This document shows positions 10,597-22,793 of a stretch of DNA of 64,000 bases, piece by piece. A program made the position numbers and the translations under genes. The stretch comes from Nicotiana tabacum (Eukaryota; Streptophyta; Magnoliopsida; Solanales; Solanaceae). The notes beneath the pieces are model-generated. The model was not told where the DNA came from. It searched no databases and saw only the letters and a program-made list of their open reading frames with translations. The DNA is taken from NCBI RefSeq assembly GCF_000715075.1, contig NC_134089.1, forward strand, positions 67,748,697-67,812,696, written 5' to 3'. The stretch's first letter is position 1. Every line of letters starts with the position of its first letter.

Positions 10597-12185
10597 CAAT
10601 TACAGGAAACAGTTGAAGGTAAAAAAGATCAAACTTCAACTGAACAAGAAAAGACAGATTTGGACTCAAGGCCTGACACAATTCAGGAACCTGAAGAAAA
10701 TGAAAGCATCAAAACGACAATTGAAGAGCTCGAGGCAGTGATGTTATTTGATCAATGGCCTGAACGGAAGGTTTATGTCGGGGCCAATTTAAGCTTAAAC
10801 ATGCGAGGTATGATAATCGAATTTTTAAAAGATAACTTAGACTGCTTTGCTTGGTCCCACGCTGATATGACAGGGATACCACCGAATGTGATGACTCACA
10901 AACTCAATGAGGACCCTTCTTTCACACCAATAAAGCAAAAGAAATGAAAGCAAGGTGCTTTCAAGAACCAGGTGATTCAGGATGAAGTCCAAAAATTATT
11001 AAAAATCGGATCAATCCGTGAGGTAAGTATCCTACTTGGTTAGCTAACACGGTGGTCGTACCCAAGAAAAATGGTAAGTGGCGTGTTTGTGTGGATTATA
11101 CCAATTTAAATAAAGCCTATCCAAAAGATTCCTTTCCCTTACCGCATATAGACCAACTAATTGATGCAACCTCAGGTCATGAACTTTTAAGTTTTTTAGA
11201 TGCATACTCGGGGTATAATCAAATTAAAATGGATCCTGGTGATGAAGAAAAAACTTATTTCATCACAGACAGGGGGACTTACTGTTATAAAGTAATGCCC
11301 TTTGGTCTCAAAAATGCTGGGGCAACCTATCAAAGGTTGGTCACCAAAATGTTCCAAGAACATTTAGGGAAAACAATGGAGGTATATATAGATGATATGC
11401 TCGTCAAAACCCAGCAATCTCATGATCATATTTCTCATCTATCTGTTACTTTTGAAATTTTGCGAAAATTTAATATGAAACTCAACCCAGAAAAATGTGC
11501 ATTTGGAGTTGCATCAGGTAAGTTTTTGGGTTTTCTTGTTTCTAATCGTGGTATTGAAGTGAATCCTTCTCAGATCAAAGCAATAGAAGAAATCCCTGAT
11601 ATCCTTACTAATAAAAAGGAAGTACAAAGATTAACGGGAAGAATTGCAGCTTTGGGGAGATTTATTTCCAAATCCTCAGAAAGGTGTTTTAAGTTTTTCT
11701 CTGCACTTAAAAAGCAAGATCATTTTGAATGGAATGAAGATTGTCAACAAGCCCTTAGAAATTTGAAAGCTTATTTGTCAAAACCACCGTTGTTGGCAAA
11801 ACCAAAGGTGAGGGAAAAACATCTCATTTATCTGGTCGTATCTGAAGTCGCAGTGAGTGCTGTTTTAGTCCGCAAGGACCAAGGTAAACAATCTCCTATT
11901 TATTATGTAAGTAAGTCCTTATTGGAAGCTGAGACACGATACCCACAGCTAGAAAAATTAGCATTAGCTTTGATCATGGCATCTAGAAAATTAAGACCTT
12001 ATTTTCAATGTCATCCTATTAATGTAGTTACTGCTTTTCCGCTTCGAAATATTTTGCATAAACACGAACTTTCAGGAAGATTAGCAAAATGGGCTATAGA
12101 ACTAAATGAATATGAAGTTGTTTATCAACCCAGGACTGCTATAAAGTCTCAAGTACTAGCTGATTTCGTGGCTAATTTTAGCTAG
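10597..12185 (+). pseudogene. reverse transcriptase and RNase H of the full-length Tat element
   Basis: The linker and N-terminal RT segment (10660-10947) ends in TGA at 10945. A one-base frameshift follows near 11021-11027, then a 377-residue open frame (11052-12185) with RT motifs: LLSFLDAYSGYNQI, MPFGLKNAGATYQ and the catalytic YIDD at 11385-11396. The thumb, connection and first RNase H follow to the stop at 12183. The enzyme would copy element RNA into DNA in the particle. The protein motifs are intact but the reading frame is broken. Confidence 0.85.
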
Positions 12186-12499
12186 GGGATGCATTTAGAA
12201 GCAGAAAAAGAATTACTAGTTTTTAATGGTGCGAACCCGGGGACTTGGGTTTTCTTCACTGACGGTTCATCTAATGTAAAAGGGGCAGGCCTAGGAATAG
12301 TCCTCGTACCACCTGCGGGTGAGACTATTAGACAGGCTATAAAATGTCATTCTATAACTAACAATGAAGCAGAGTAGATGCTGTAATTGCAGGTTTAGAA
12401 TTGGCACGAGAACTCGGCATAACACAGATTATAATCAAGAGTGATTCTCAACTCGTGGTTAATCAAATGCTGGGGACTTATACAGCCAGAGAGTCATGA
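12186..12499 (+). pseudogene. second (archaeal-type) RNase H of the Tat element
   Basis: The frame 12189-12377 holds FTDGSSNVKGAGLG and ITNNEAE, the first two acidic motifs of an RNase H. After a one-base frameshift near 12375 the third motif, IKSDSQLVVNQ, follows around 12440-12470. A stop lies at 12497. A second RNase H after the usual one is a known mark of the Tat lineage. This part is split by the shift and cannot be translated whole. Confidence 0.75.
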
Positions 12500-13957
12500 A
12501 TGCAAGAATACCTCGCAAAGGTACGGGAGTTAATAAAGCAATTCCAAACTTGGAAAGTAGTGCAGATCCCAAGAGATGAGAATGTAGAGGCAGATGCTTT
12601 AGCAAATCTCGCATCCGCAGCAGACGTAACAAACAATACAAATGCTTCAGTCATACATCTATTTCATTCCGTTCTCGAATCTGATAAAAACGAGGTAAAT
12701 TTTAATCATCTAACATGGGATTGGAGAAATGAAATTGTTGCCTTTTTACAGCACGGTACCGTGCCTAATGACAAAGGAAAGGCTCACGCGCTTCGCAAAA
12801 AAGCTGCACGATATTGTTTATATCAAGGAAATCTTTATCGAAAGATGTTCGGTGGACCACTAGCAAGGTGTCTCGGACCCTCTCAAACAGAATATGTGAT
12901 GAGAGAAGTACATGAAGGACATTATGGGAATCACGCAGGGGGACGGTCACTGGTAAGAACATTAATTCACACAGGATATTATTGGCCTAAGATGGAAGAA
13001 GAGGCAACCAGTTTCGTGTCCAAATGTGATAAATGTCAAAGGTACGTCAATAATATGCACAGACCAGCTGAGTTACTACATCATGTTATAGCCCCGTGGC
13101 CCTTTATGAAATGGGGAATGGATATCGTAGGTTCACTTCCACAAGCAAAAGGTCAGGTAAAGTTTCTACTTGTACTTACAGATTATTTCACTAAATGGGT
13201 AGAAGCAGGGGAATTTAAACAGGTACGAGAGAAAGAAGTTAAAGACTTCATATGGCGAAATATAATATGCCGCTTTGGAGCACCAAAGGAGATCGTGTGT
13301 GACAATGGACCACAATTCATTGGAGCTCAAATCACAGAATTTCTTCGAAGTTGGCAGATCAAAAGAATAACGTCTACGCCATACCATCCAGTAGGTAATG
13401 GACAAGCAGAATCTACTAACAAAGTCATTATCAACAACTTGAAGAAGATGTTACAGGATTCAAAAGGTAATTGGCCTGAGGTGTTACCTGGAGTATTATG
13501 GGCTTATCGTAAAACGACCAAAACAGGCACTGGAGAAACACCATTTTCAATGGTTTATGGTGCGGAAGCCTTAATTCCAGTTGAAATAGGTGAGCCAAGC
13601 ACACGGTACGATCAAGCGACGGAGGAATCTAATAATGAAGAGATGTGAGTTAGCCTAGATTTACTTGAAGGGAGAAGAGAAGCTGCATTAATAAGGATGG
13701 CAGCACAAATGCAGGTAATAGAACGATATTACAATAGGAAAGCACGCCTCAGATTTTTCAAAATTGGGGACTTCGTGCTTAAAAAGGTGTTCCAATCTGC
13801 AAAGGCTGCTAACTCAGGAAAGCTAAGTCCAACATGGGAAGGACCGTACAAAGTCCGTGGCATTGCGGGAAAAGGAGCATACCGGTTGGAGACAATGGAC
13901 GATAAAGTTTTACCCTCACATTGGAATGTCGTCCACTTAAAAAGATATTACTTTTGA
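12500..13957 (+). pseudogene. integrase of the full-length Tat element
   Basis: The open frame 12500-13648 includes the end of the RNase H region, then an HHCC zinc domain (His near 138-145, Cys176 and Cys179), and a DDE core with Asp208, Asp268 (FGAPKEIVCDNG) and Glu304 (GQAES). A stop at 13646 separates it from the C-terminal DNA-binding part (13697-13957; LSPTWEGPYKV and VVHLKRYYF). No chromodomain is seen, as expected for Tat. The integrase would insert element DNA into the genome. The catalytic residues survive but the C-terminus is cut off by the stop. Confidence 0.85.
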
Positions 13958-15116
13958 GAAAGTACCTACGGTCAGGTATCATCATGTTAAAATTTCTCTC
14001 TTGGATTATTAATATTTTACTAACGATTTTAGATGCTAGGCAAAATACCCTAACTCGTGCCAAATGATGAGTCACAACCTGCAAGGCAAAATGGAGTATT
14101 CTTAAATTCCTAGCCCAGGGTTACAACTAATTTGATGGAAATACACACGAGTTAGGCAGTCTTCATCTATAATCGCACCTTCGAGTCCCGTATATCTTTC
14201 TATTTCAGGAAAAAGGGCCAAAAGTAAAAGAAATAAACAAGTGCTCGAGGCTTCATACTTCACCGCTCAAACACTTGGGGGATTACAATACTGTACACAG
14301 ATACATGTAGAATGCAGATACGAATATCGAACAACAGAGTTAAGTGTTGAGTAAAAGTTACGAAGCCTTCAGCGGTTATGAGAATAATAGAGTCATCTCT
14401 CAAAACTCATAAGCAAAGTCATCTCTCAAACCCTTCTTAATATATAAAGATAGGGTCATGATTATGTACTGAAACAGGTTATGAAGAAAAACCTTGTTTA
14501 TTCTATGTTATGTACAAATCTGTTACAAGAAAAACAGTTACGAGAAAGTTGTAGATGTATTGTAATACATGTAACAGTCAAACACTTGTTAAAGTTTATG
14601 AATAAAAACTTACCAAAGTTGTTTCATACAAAACATGTGTCTTCCTATTTCTTTCATCGTATTATAACACCATTATGAAGTTGAGACGTCTTCTTCATTA
14701 AGTGTCGATAAAATAAAAGGGCCCTCTTTTATAAGCCTCATGTTAATAATCCATGAGAAGAATCATAAAGCATTTTAAAAGGATAAAAATGCTAAGTTGT
14801 TCTATGAGTCCTAGATAAATAGGCAAGAATAGAATATGCAGAAGTACCGATAAAACTACTTAATATAAAAAAAAACTAAGTACAAACTTAGTCAACAAAG
14901 CATTTGTTTTTTACAAATGCCCCATTATGATAACTGGGGACTTCATCAAAAGATCCTTTACAGCAATTTCATTTTTAGCTAGTCACTGAAGGGTTTGGAG
15001 CATCAAAAGTTTCACCCTCGGGAGCAGGAATTGCAACCCCAATTGCTGCAGTAGCCACTTCTTCATTTAAAAGTTCTTCCGTTCCAGGAGCTTAAAGTAC
15101 AGGAGAAGGAGTATCA
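13958..15116. other. non-coding spacer between integrase and antisense gene
   Basis: AT-rich and carries no long open frame with retroelement similarity. It may hold the 3' end of both converging transcripts. Confidence 0.6.
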
Positions 15117-17757
15117 CTAGATTGTTGACTCGATGGTATCTACGACTTTGGCCAGTTCAGACTGCAAGTCAAAACCTTCTTGAGTAGCTTCCGTCAAAGC
15201 ATCACGGCGAGATTTCAGGAAAGCCCAACTCACCTCTATGTTGAAGTTCTCCTCCAGAAGTCCATATTCCTTTTCCCACATAGCAAGATCGTTTTTTAAG
15301 ATTTGGTGCTCAGCTAAATGGGAATCAAGGGAAGCTTCAAGAGAGGCATGAGAACTCTTCAAGGCATGAATCTCGTCAGAGGAGGTCTGTAAGTCAGCCT
15401 GAGCTTGAGTCAAGCTTTGCACTAACTCTCCTGCATACTCTTCTTTCTTAGCCAAAAGTGCCTTAAGCTCCCTAACTTCTTCACTAGCCTTGGATAATTG
15501 TTCTGACAAAGAGCATTCCAAAAGCTCTTTGTCTCTTTTAAATTGGCTTGAAGAAGCCTTGGCAGTTGCCAGTTCAGAAGTCAAACCACGGTTTTGCTGC
15601 TCCAGGAGGTTTTTATTTTCTTGCAACTCCTCTATGGTCCCTTGAGCATTCTCAAACTGTTCTTTCCAATTGGCTGCTTCAAGCTGGGCTCCCCTGGCTA
15701 TTTCTTCGGCCTCGTGGACAGTCTTTTCAGACTCACGTGCTTTTCTTTCCAGAAGGGAAATTCTTCCCATTAATTCCGTACCAATGAGGTTAGCCTACAG
15801 AGACAACTCATAGAAATGAAGGATTGAAGATAATTAAAAAAAAAACTTATTGGTAAGAAGAGGAAAAATACCTTCAAAGTAGAATGAACTATGTCATTCA
15901 TCAGAGTTAAGAAGCTATGGCTCTCCATCTTCTTCTTCTCGATATCTCCAATTAGGGGCTCGAGCCAAACATCGGCTCTACCAGTCTTCCTCAAGAGGCT
16001 ATGATTGGCAGGAACTTCCAGAGTAACACTTCTCATAGTCATACTTCCACTGCTAGAACCCGTCTCTGTACGATGAACAGAGGGAAGAGGAGCAATGGAA
16101 GGAATGGAAGGAGAAGATGTAGAAACATGAATGGAAGGAGAAGATGTAGAAACCAACGCAGGAGCGGAAGCAGGTGCAGTAGAAACTGCCAAGGGAACGG
16201 ACATAGGAGCGGTAGAAACTGGCAAAAGAACGGAAGTCGTCAAAACTGATAAAGAAATACTTACGGTTGACAAATGAATGGAGGAAATATGAACAAATGA
16301 GGAAAGAGGAGCTTCATCAAAAACAGGGCCGAGCTCGCCACTCCCGAAACCACTATCAAAAAGATGCTGAATTGACTCATTATTATTTCTTGGTTCGGTG
16401 TCCTCGTTAGAATGAATCAAAACAGGCTCGGTGGTGGAGGTTCGAGCAGGAGTGTCTTCAATTTCATCATTAATGATTATTCGCCTCCTGACCCTTGGCC
16501 TGGTAATTAGGGAGGTACCATCCTCTTCTTCTTCAGAACTTTCCTTTATAGCTTTCCTTTTTGGCAGCAAGGCTCGAGTCTTATCCAAATCAAGAGCAAC
16601 ATTCGCAGACATGCGAATGACCATAGCTACTTCAGCCGTCATTCCTCTAACGCCAAATCCTGATTAAAGGATGGATATACATGATCAAAGTTGAGGAAAA
16701 AATGCTTAACATGTAAAAAAAACATATAAAAAGGAGGATACCATGTGTTTTGACCTTCCAGCCATGCAAGGAAGAAATTGATTTCCAAATTTTTTGCTCC
16801 CTAGAAGCAATCTTCAAAAGTGAGTCTACCCAACCACGGAAGTTGGGAATAGGTTCCACATCTCCCATGGTTGCTACAAAAAACCAAGAAGAGACGAGGT
16901 TAAAAGCAAAATTTCTTTTGAAATTCTCAAAAGTAGGTACGGTAAATAAAAGGAAACCTACGCTCAAAATTCCACTTCTCAGGGAAGGGAATATTTGTTT
17001 CGCCAATCAAGTCCACCGTACGAACAGCAACGTAACGGATATACCATCCACGATCTTTGTCGTCTTCAGGATTTACCAGAACTTTTTTGCTCCTTGCAGT
17101 TAAGGTAAAAACCCCATGACGTATTAAGTTAGGATGGTATAGATGAATGAGGTGAGAGAAGGTGAAGTTGACATTGGCTTTGGAGGATAAGTATCTCAAA
17201 CAAGCCATTGTTCTCCACACTAGTGGACCGATTTGGGCCAAACAAATTGTAAAGAAACGGCAAAAATCAAGAATAACTGGGTCAATCGGAGGATTAAAAC
17301 CTAAAGTGAAGGGGTAAGTATAAACAGAAGAATACCCACTTCTAAAGGAGGAAATTCTTTGATTTGGGGAAGGAATTGACATTCGGAGACTATCCTTCCA
17401 TTTACAATCTTTTCTTATAGTGGGGATTGTAAGCTCGGTTACTATTGTAGGGTAAGTATCGACTTTTTCTAAATTTGCAATTTATTTTTGAAGAGACATT
17501 TTGTCACTTTCAAAAGACAAATCGCTGGGAACTATCTCATCAACTGAGGGTTCTTGAGAAGAATCAAGAATTTCTCTACTTTTAGAAGAGGGGGCCTTTG
17601 GGATAGAACTCCTTGAAGAAAAACCAGAGGAGCCGCCTCGAGTAGATTCTAACCCTGTTCGAAGCCTACCTCCTCCGCCTCTTCTGTGTCTAACAGGGTC
17701 GTTGGGGAATTGGTCTAGAATTGGAACTTTTTTACGGTTAGGGTTTGAAGAAGACAT
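15117..17757 (-). pseudogene. four-exon antisense gene of the Tat element (PF04195-like, coiled coil)
   Basis: The model on the minus strand is 17757-16962, 16873-16742, 16659-15872 and 15794-15117. All junctions are GT/AG and all phases agree (1, 1, 0), giving 798 codons. The start is MSSSNPNRKK. Exon 1 holds the conserved domain with LIRHGVFTLTARSKK and FPEKWNFE. Exon 3 is a Ser/Pro/Val-rich linker after an acidic patch and RPRVRRR, possibly a nuclear signal. Exon 4 is a long coiled coil (from about residue 577). The only break seen is a TAA at codon 92 (17482-17484). Its function is unknown; proteins of this kind accompany many Tat elements in the antisense direction. Confidence 0.75.
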
Positions 17758-18107
17758 TGTTAGGAAGGATAAGTCGAAAGAAAGTGAAAATAAAGAAGAA
17801 AGTGCTTGCTGAAGATTTGTGAAGAAGACAAAGGAAGAAAAAGTTATGTATAAAATGAGAACCGTCAACCTTAGAAGTGTAATGATGGAAAGCCTATAAT
17901 AAAGGCAGCTATCACTTCGTGAATAGTGAGAATGAAGAAGTCTCGAAAAAGGGTGTAAATAGCGGAATCAATCAGAAAATGACACATGGGCAGAACATTA
18001 AATGGAAAAGACTACTGAGGCGTTAATACTGTCATAAGCATTCATTGTGGCAAAAATTCCTTTTTTATGAAGATCCACTTCCCAATTATTTAATTGATAA
18101 ATAAATG

Positions 18108-18122
18108 GAAAGTGGGGGGGAC
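18108..18122 (+). other. polypurine tract of the full-length Tat element
   Basis: A purine run with a G7 core ends just before the 3' LTR start at 18127, the expected plus-strand primer position. Confidence 0.8.
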
Positions 18123-18126
18123 TATC

Positions 18127-18680
18127 TGTATTGGGAAAAAACTGAGTTTATATTAAAGATGATGTGGCATGACACGTGGTTTAGTTAAATGGTCAAAGCG
18201 CAACAATTGACTAAGAGACACAGATGGAGACAGCCACGGGAAGAAGAATTTAAATAGGCACGAGACGAAGTATAGATACGAGTCTCGTACCAATTTAAAT
18301 TATTTACAGTCAACAGATTAGAAGGCATTAAAGATAAAGATCTGATGACAGGAAGGAGTCCAAATTCATTATTAAATACTTGATACGTTAGAAAATTGGT
18401 ATTTAATAGGAATGATTGTATAACGGCTTATTTAATGTCATTTATTATTCATAATTATATCATTAAAGCTGAGGCTTCATTCCTTTACCTAGAATTATCT
18501 ATAAAAGGAAGAAGTATCATCATTTGTAAAGACACGGAATATTATTGAGAATTCATTGAAATACAAAACTATTTGCTGTTTTACCATCATTCTCAAAAGT
18601 ATTTCATTTTTGTCTCTTGATTATCAGTAACCCGAATTTCTTTTTAGCTTTGACCAAAGACTCAGATTTTTGGTTAAACA
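18127..18680 (+). repeat. 3' LTR of the full-length Tat element
   Basis: 554 bp, with seven transitions from the 5' LTR. It ends 678 bp before the MUTYH start codon and reads in the same direction, with TATAAAAG around 18500. Confidence 0.95.
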
Positions 18681-18685
18681 ATTTT

Positions 18686-19358
18686 CCCTGCCAATATACG
18701 TGCAGGAAGACAAGATCCGATTACGTTGGGCCTAATTTTAGATAGTTTTGCATTTTTCTGTTGTTTTAAACATTTTCCACTCTGATGATGACTGGTGTCC
18801 TGGTATTTTATTATTATAGTATTTACTATAGTGGTGTTTAATTATTATTGATCTGGTACAATGTTACAACCTGCAGGACACTAATATAATTATTCCATTG
18901 GAGTCAGTATTAATTGCCAATGAAAATATAATTTTCCTTCTTGTCAATGTTTTTTCTCCTTGGTATTTGGCCATGAGGTCAACTACATCAATTGCGTCAA
19001 AGTGTGGTACAGAAAGACGTAAGACTAACACCATGTGAGAGTGAGACTCTCATAATAAAGTCGACAAAAAGTTAATGAAGCAGTTCAATGCTAAATTAGT
19101 GGCTAAAAAATACACATAGTAGAAATAGGACAGGATAGGAAAAAAAAATATCAATCCTTAGTGGAAGAATAATAGTCGTAATTTGAAGAATAAAAGTACT
19201 CGTGGGACTGTTTTTTGAATTTCTTTTTTCATTTAACATTACATTGAAAAAGGCACCAATTTTTTTTGAAAAGGAAAAGTATGCAACTAGCCATTTGCTC
19301 ACACTTTCAAACGCATTGTTTAGCGGGAAAACACAATCGGCACTACTCTCTGTCATCG
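18686..19358 (+). promoter_or_regulatory. upstream region and 5' leader of the MUTYH gene
   Basis: AT-rich DNA without transposon similarity, presumed to hold the promoter. I cannot place a TATA box with confidence. An upstream in-frame ATG at 19281 would add 26 residues (MQLAICSHFQ...) with few acidic residues, which could be an organelle-targeting extension. Confidence 0.4.
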
Positions 19359-22300
19359 ATGGACGCCATCGGCGCCGGAGCAGAGAAGAGAACGGCCATC
19401 TCCAAGAAGAGACCTCGCCGTACCACACAACCAAAACCTAAAATTGAAGTTCCAACTAGCGGCGATATAGAGGACTTCAGTTTCAGCAAAGACGAAGCCC
19501 TACAAATTAGGGCTTCTCTATTGGAATGGTACGATAATAATCAAAGAGACCTTCCTTGGCGAAGAATAAGTAGCAGTAGCAGTTGCGGATTTAAAGAAGA
19601 AGATGATGATGATGAGAGAGAGAAAAGGGGTTATGCAGTGTGGGTATCTGAAGTAATGCTTCAGCAAACTAGGGTTTCAACTGTGATTGACTATTTTAAT
19701 CGGTGGATGAATAAATGGCCTACTCTTCATCATCTCGCTCAAGCTTCTCTTGAGGTAGTAACACTTAGCTGCTTACCTTGTTGATGTTTTTCTTCTTTTC
19801 TTTTTGGAATTTGTTGAATTCGGAGTTTTATCTTTTATCTACCTTGCAGGAGGTAAATGAAATGTGGGCAGGTTTAGGATACTATAGACGAGCTCGGTTT
19901 TTGCTGGAGGTGAGGTTTCTGTTTTTGCTGTGGGTTATTTAATTTTCTGGTCAATAGTCTCATCCTAACATTAGAAAAAAAGGTAAAAATATGTGAAAAT
20001 TACGAAATACTGGAAATTAAAAAAGAAGTATTTACATCTGTCGCACAACACAGACAGTGCCATGGATTGGATACAGTTGAAGAGTTGAAAAGTAATTTGC
20101 AGACTAAGAGATGAAAACATCAAACTGTATTTGTAGAGAAACTATAGTTGTTAACTGATTTAAAGAGTACTGCTAAAGTATGCAAATTAGCATACAACTC
20201 TGCTGAAGTACTCATTATCTAGTTTGTTTATTATAGATATCTGTGCTTTCGCAGGGTGCAAAAGAGGTTGTCGAACAAGGAGGTACTTTTCCGGAGACAG
20301 TTTCAGATCTTCGCAACATCAAAGGGATTGGTGAATATACTGCTGGTGCTATATCCTCAATCGCCTTCAAAAAGGTCAATAGCTCTTGCAAAGTTTTGAC
20401 TGACTAATACACTCTTCCTCTTATCACATGTTCTAAGTTATTACTGTAGGCAGTGCCTGTTGTTGATGGAAATGTGGTCAGAGTTATTTCTAGGCTGAAG
20501 GCTATATCTGCAAATCCAAAAGACGCAGCGACAGTTAAGAAAATTTGGTGAGTCTTTGTGATGTATAATGCAGTTTTTTGTTGCTTTCTTACTGTAATAG
20601 TTACTTGGTAAGCAAGTTGGAAGAACAATACACTGCAGCTATATTGCTCGGATCTTCGAAGATACTGCCGGGTGTGTGTCAGATCCTCCTAAAATGACTT
20701 TTTAGGATCTGACATGGGTGCGACAATATTTTTGGAGGATTGGAGCAACATAGCACTACAGTGAACTGCCTCATATTCCATTCTCTACCTATCTTTTCTT
20801 TCTATTTCTTATCAAATATATTCGGGAAACGAATCTAAATTGTTATCTTCCTTAAGCAGTGATCATGCCAGATATTAGTAATTACCCAATTTTGGATATT
20901 ACTTTATTTCTTAGTAAATTTTCCATCCTGTGTCATGTTATCTATTTCCTTTTGAATTAGGAAACTTGCAGGGCAATTAGTTGATCCTTTTAGGCCTGGA
21001 GATTTCAACCAAGCTCTTATGGAACTTGGGGCTACGTTGTGCTCTCTTTCGAATCCAGGTTGTGCTGCATGCCCCATCTCTGCTCAATGTCATGCTTTAT
21101 CACTCTCTAGGCAGAACGAATCAGTTCATGTTACAGATTACCCAATTAAAGTTATGAAGGCCAAACAAAGGCATGAGTTTTCCGCTGTTAGTGTTGTAGA
21201 GATACTGGATTGCCAGGAAACGATAGGACCTCAATCCAGCAGCAAATTTATTCTTGTGAAAAGACCAAATAAGGGTCTACTTGCTGGCCTCTGGGAGTTT
21301 CCATCAGTTCTCTTGGAAAAGGAAGCAGACTTGGCCTCAAGAAGAATAGCAATTGATAAATTTTTACAGTCATCATTCAATCTAGATCTTAAAGAGTCTA
21401 TTAGAATAGTTTCACGAGAATATATTGGAGAATATGTCCACGTCTTCAGTCATATACGCCTCAAGATGTACATAGAGTTGCTGGTCTTACGTCCAAAAGG
21501 TGCATTCTATGCGTTGACTTATTACCTCATGGTTACTGATTCAAATGCTTAGAGTGTAGCACCTTTTTTCATATACTTAATTGCATGTGCTTTCTGTTGA
21601 CATGAAGGAAATAGAAGCATTGACTACAAAAAGCGGGACAAAGAGAGCATGACATGGAAATATGTCGATAGTAAAAACCTCGATAGCATGGGATTGACAT
21701 CTGGAGTAAGAAAGGTACTGCTGAAAATCAAAGAATACCTGGATCTACTCGCCTTTACTGTGTGGTTGAATGTTATAATGAAGAAATTTGATAGATCACA
21801 TAAGTGAGTTGTAAATAAGGAAATAAAAACTTTTCTGAAATGGCAAACTATCTTACTGACTAATGCAGAATGACTTGACAAATCACATCTTGAGTTGAAT
21901 TGTTTTCTTTAATCTATAATGCACTTAGGTGTAACAAAGGGACGGGATAGAACTAAAATCACATGGAAGGAAGGTTTCTCGAAAGACCTAAAAACTCTTG
22001 GAATCATTGTAGACTTAGCTAAAGAAAAAATAGCGCACAATGGAGTAAAAAGATCCATATAGGTGATTTGTACTAGTTGAGAATAGGTTTTAGGCTTGTT
22101 GGAAAACTTCTAATATGGTTATTATTAATATCACTATACATACATACATATATATAAAACTTATTTTTTACTTCTATTTTATTTGGTATTATGATGACAT
22201 AAGTTGAGCTTAAATGGAGAACTGAGGATTCATATTGCCCCGGACTAGTTTGGGACTACGGCATAGTTGTTGTTGCAATCTATAATGCACCTATCGAGAG

Positions 22301-22793
22301 CTTTACCGGTGGGATCCTGCCAATATATGTTTTAGTAGCCATTATAAAATACTTGATATATGAAGTTATGTTGTCACTTCGTGCTTAGCTCGTGTGTAAC
22401 TTTTTCCGGCCGTTCAAATTATAACATAGTGCAACATAGTTAGCTAGTATAAAAACAACATTACTACGGTGTTTGGATGTGCGACATTAGTTTCACTTAT
22501 TACCATCTAAGGATTATGAGATTTATAGCCTTCGAACACTTGGTTCAATGGCCAACATTGCAACCAAGAGTACTATTTCTTGGATGTCCTGTCTATAAAG
22601 AATTTCTCTTGATCAATAACCCTACTTTTCTGCTGCTTTTGTTTGTTGAACATTTGGCTGGGAATGGGCGAACCAACCAATGATGACTAAGAATTTTCTT
22701 CTAATGCAGGTTTATAACATGGTACAGAAACACAAGCAAACTGACCAGGGTACCATCCCAGAAAGGAGGAGGAAGCCAGCATTAAGAAGATAG
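19359..22793 (+). CDS. MUTYH: adenine DNA glycosylase (MutY homologue)
   Basis: Removes adenine mispaired with 8-oxoguanine in base excision repair. Exons: 19359-19754, 19850-19909, 20255-20374, 20450-20547, 20961-21499, 21608-21714 and 22710-22793; all junctions are GT/AG and frames join to 467 residues. Visible features are catalytic Glu98 in SEVMLQQT, the helix-hairpin-helix IKGIGEYTAGAI (174-185), catalytic Asp198 in VVDGNVVRV, and a 4Fe-4S cluster C252-X6-C259-X2-C262-X5-C268. The C-terminal NUDIX-like 8-oxoG domain has KRPNKGLLAGLWEFPS. No stop or shift is seen, so the gene looks intact. Start at 19359 (MDAIG); an upstream ATG at 19281 is possible. Failure to splice after 21499 would end the protein early at 21552. 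Confidence 0.93.
20639..20753. mobile_element. 115-bp hAT-like MITE in MUTYH intron 4
   Basis: Ends CTATATTGCTC and GAGCAACATAG are imperfect inverted repeats, and the interior folds back (GTCAGATCCT against AGGATCTGAC). Flanks CACTGCAG (20631-20638) and CACTACAG (20754-20761) match at 7 of 8 bases, fitting an 8-bp hAT-type duplication. Similar foldback sequences are common in Solanaceae. Confidence 0.8.
21925..22276 (+). mobile_element. 5'-truncated RTE LINE in MUTYH intron 6
   Basis: Flanked by a perfect 14-bp duplication AATCTATAATGCAC (21911-21924 and 22277-22290). The body holds the last codons of an RTE-type ORF (a block like GRDRTKITWKEG near 21945) and ends in the GTTGTTGTTGC tail usual for Solanaceae RTE LINEs. 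Confidence 0.88.

Larger units (their letters stand above)
7761..18680 (+). mobile_element. complete Tat-lineage Ty3/gypsy retrotransposon, 10.9 kb
   Basis: Identical-length LTRs (7761-8314 and 18127-18680, 554 bp each) are flanked by ATTTT at 7756-7760 and 18681-18685. In order it has a primer site, gag, protease, RT-RNase H, a second RNase H, integrase, an antisense four-exon gene, and a polypurine tract. The second RNase H and the antisense gene point to the Tat lineage. I count 7 differences between the LTRs (1.3%), all transitions. At the often-used rate of 1.3e-8 per site per year this gives about half a million years. Gag-pol carries six stops and two frameshifts, so this copy cannot move by itself. 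Confidence 0.93.
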
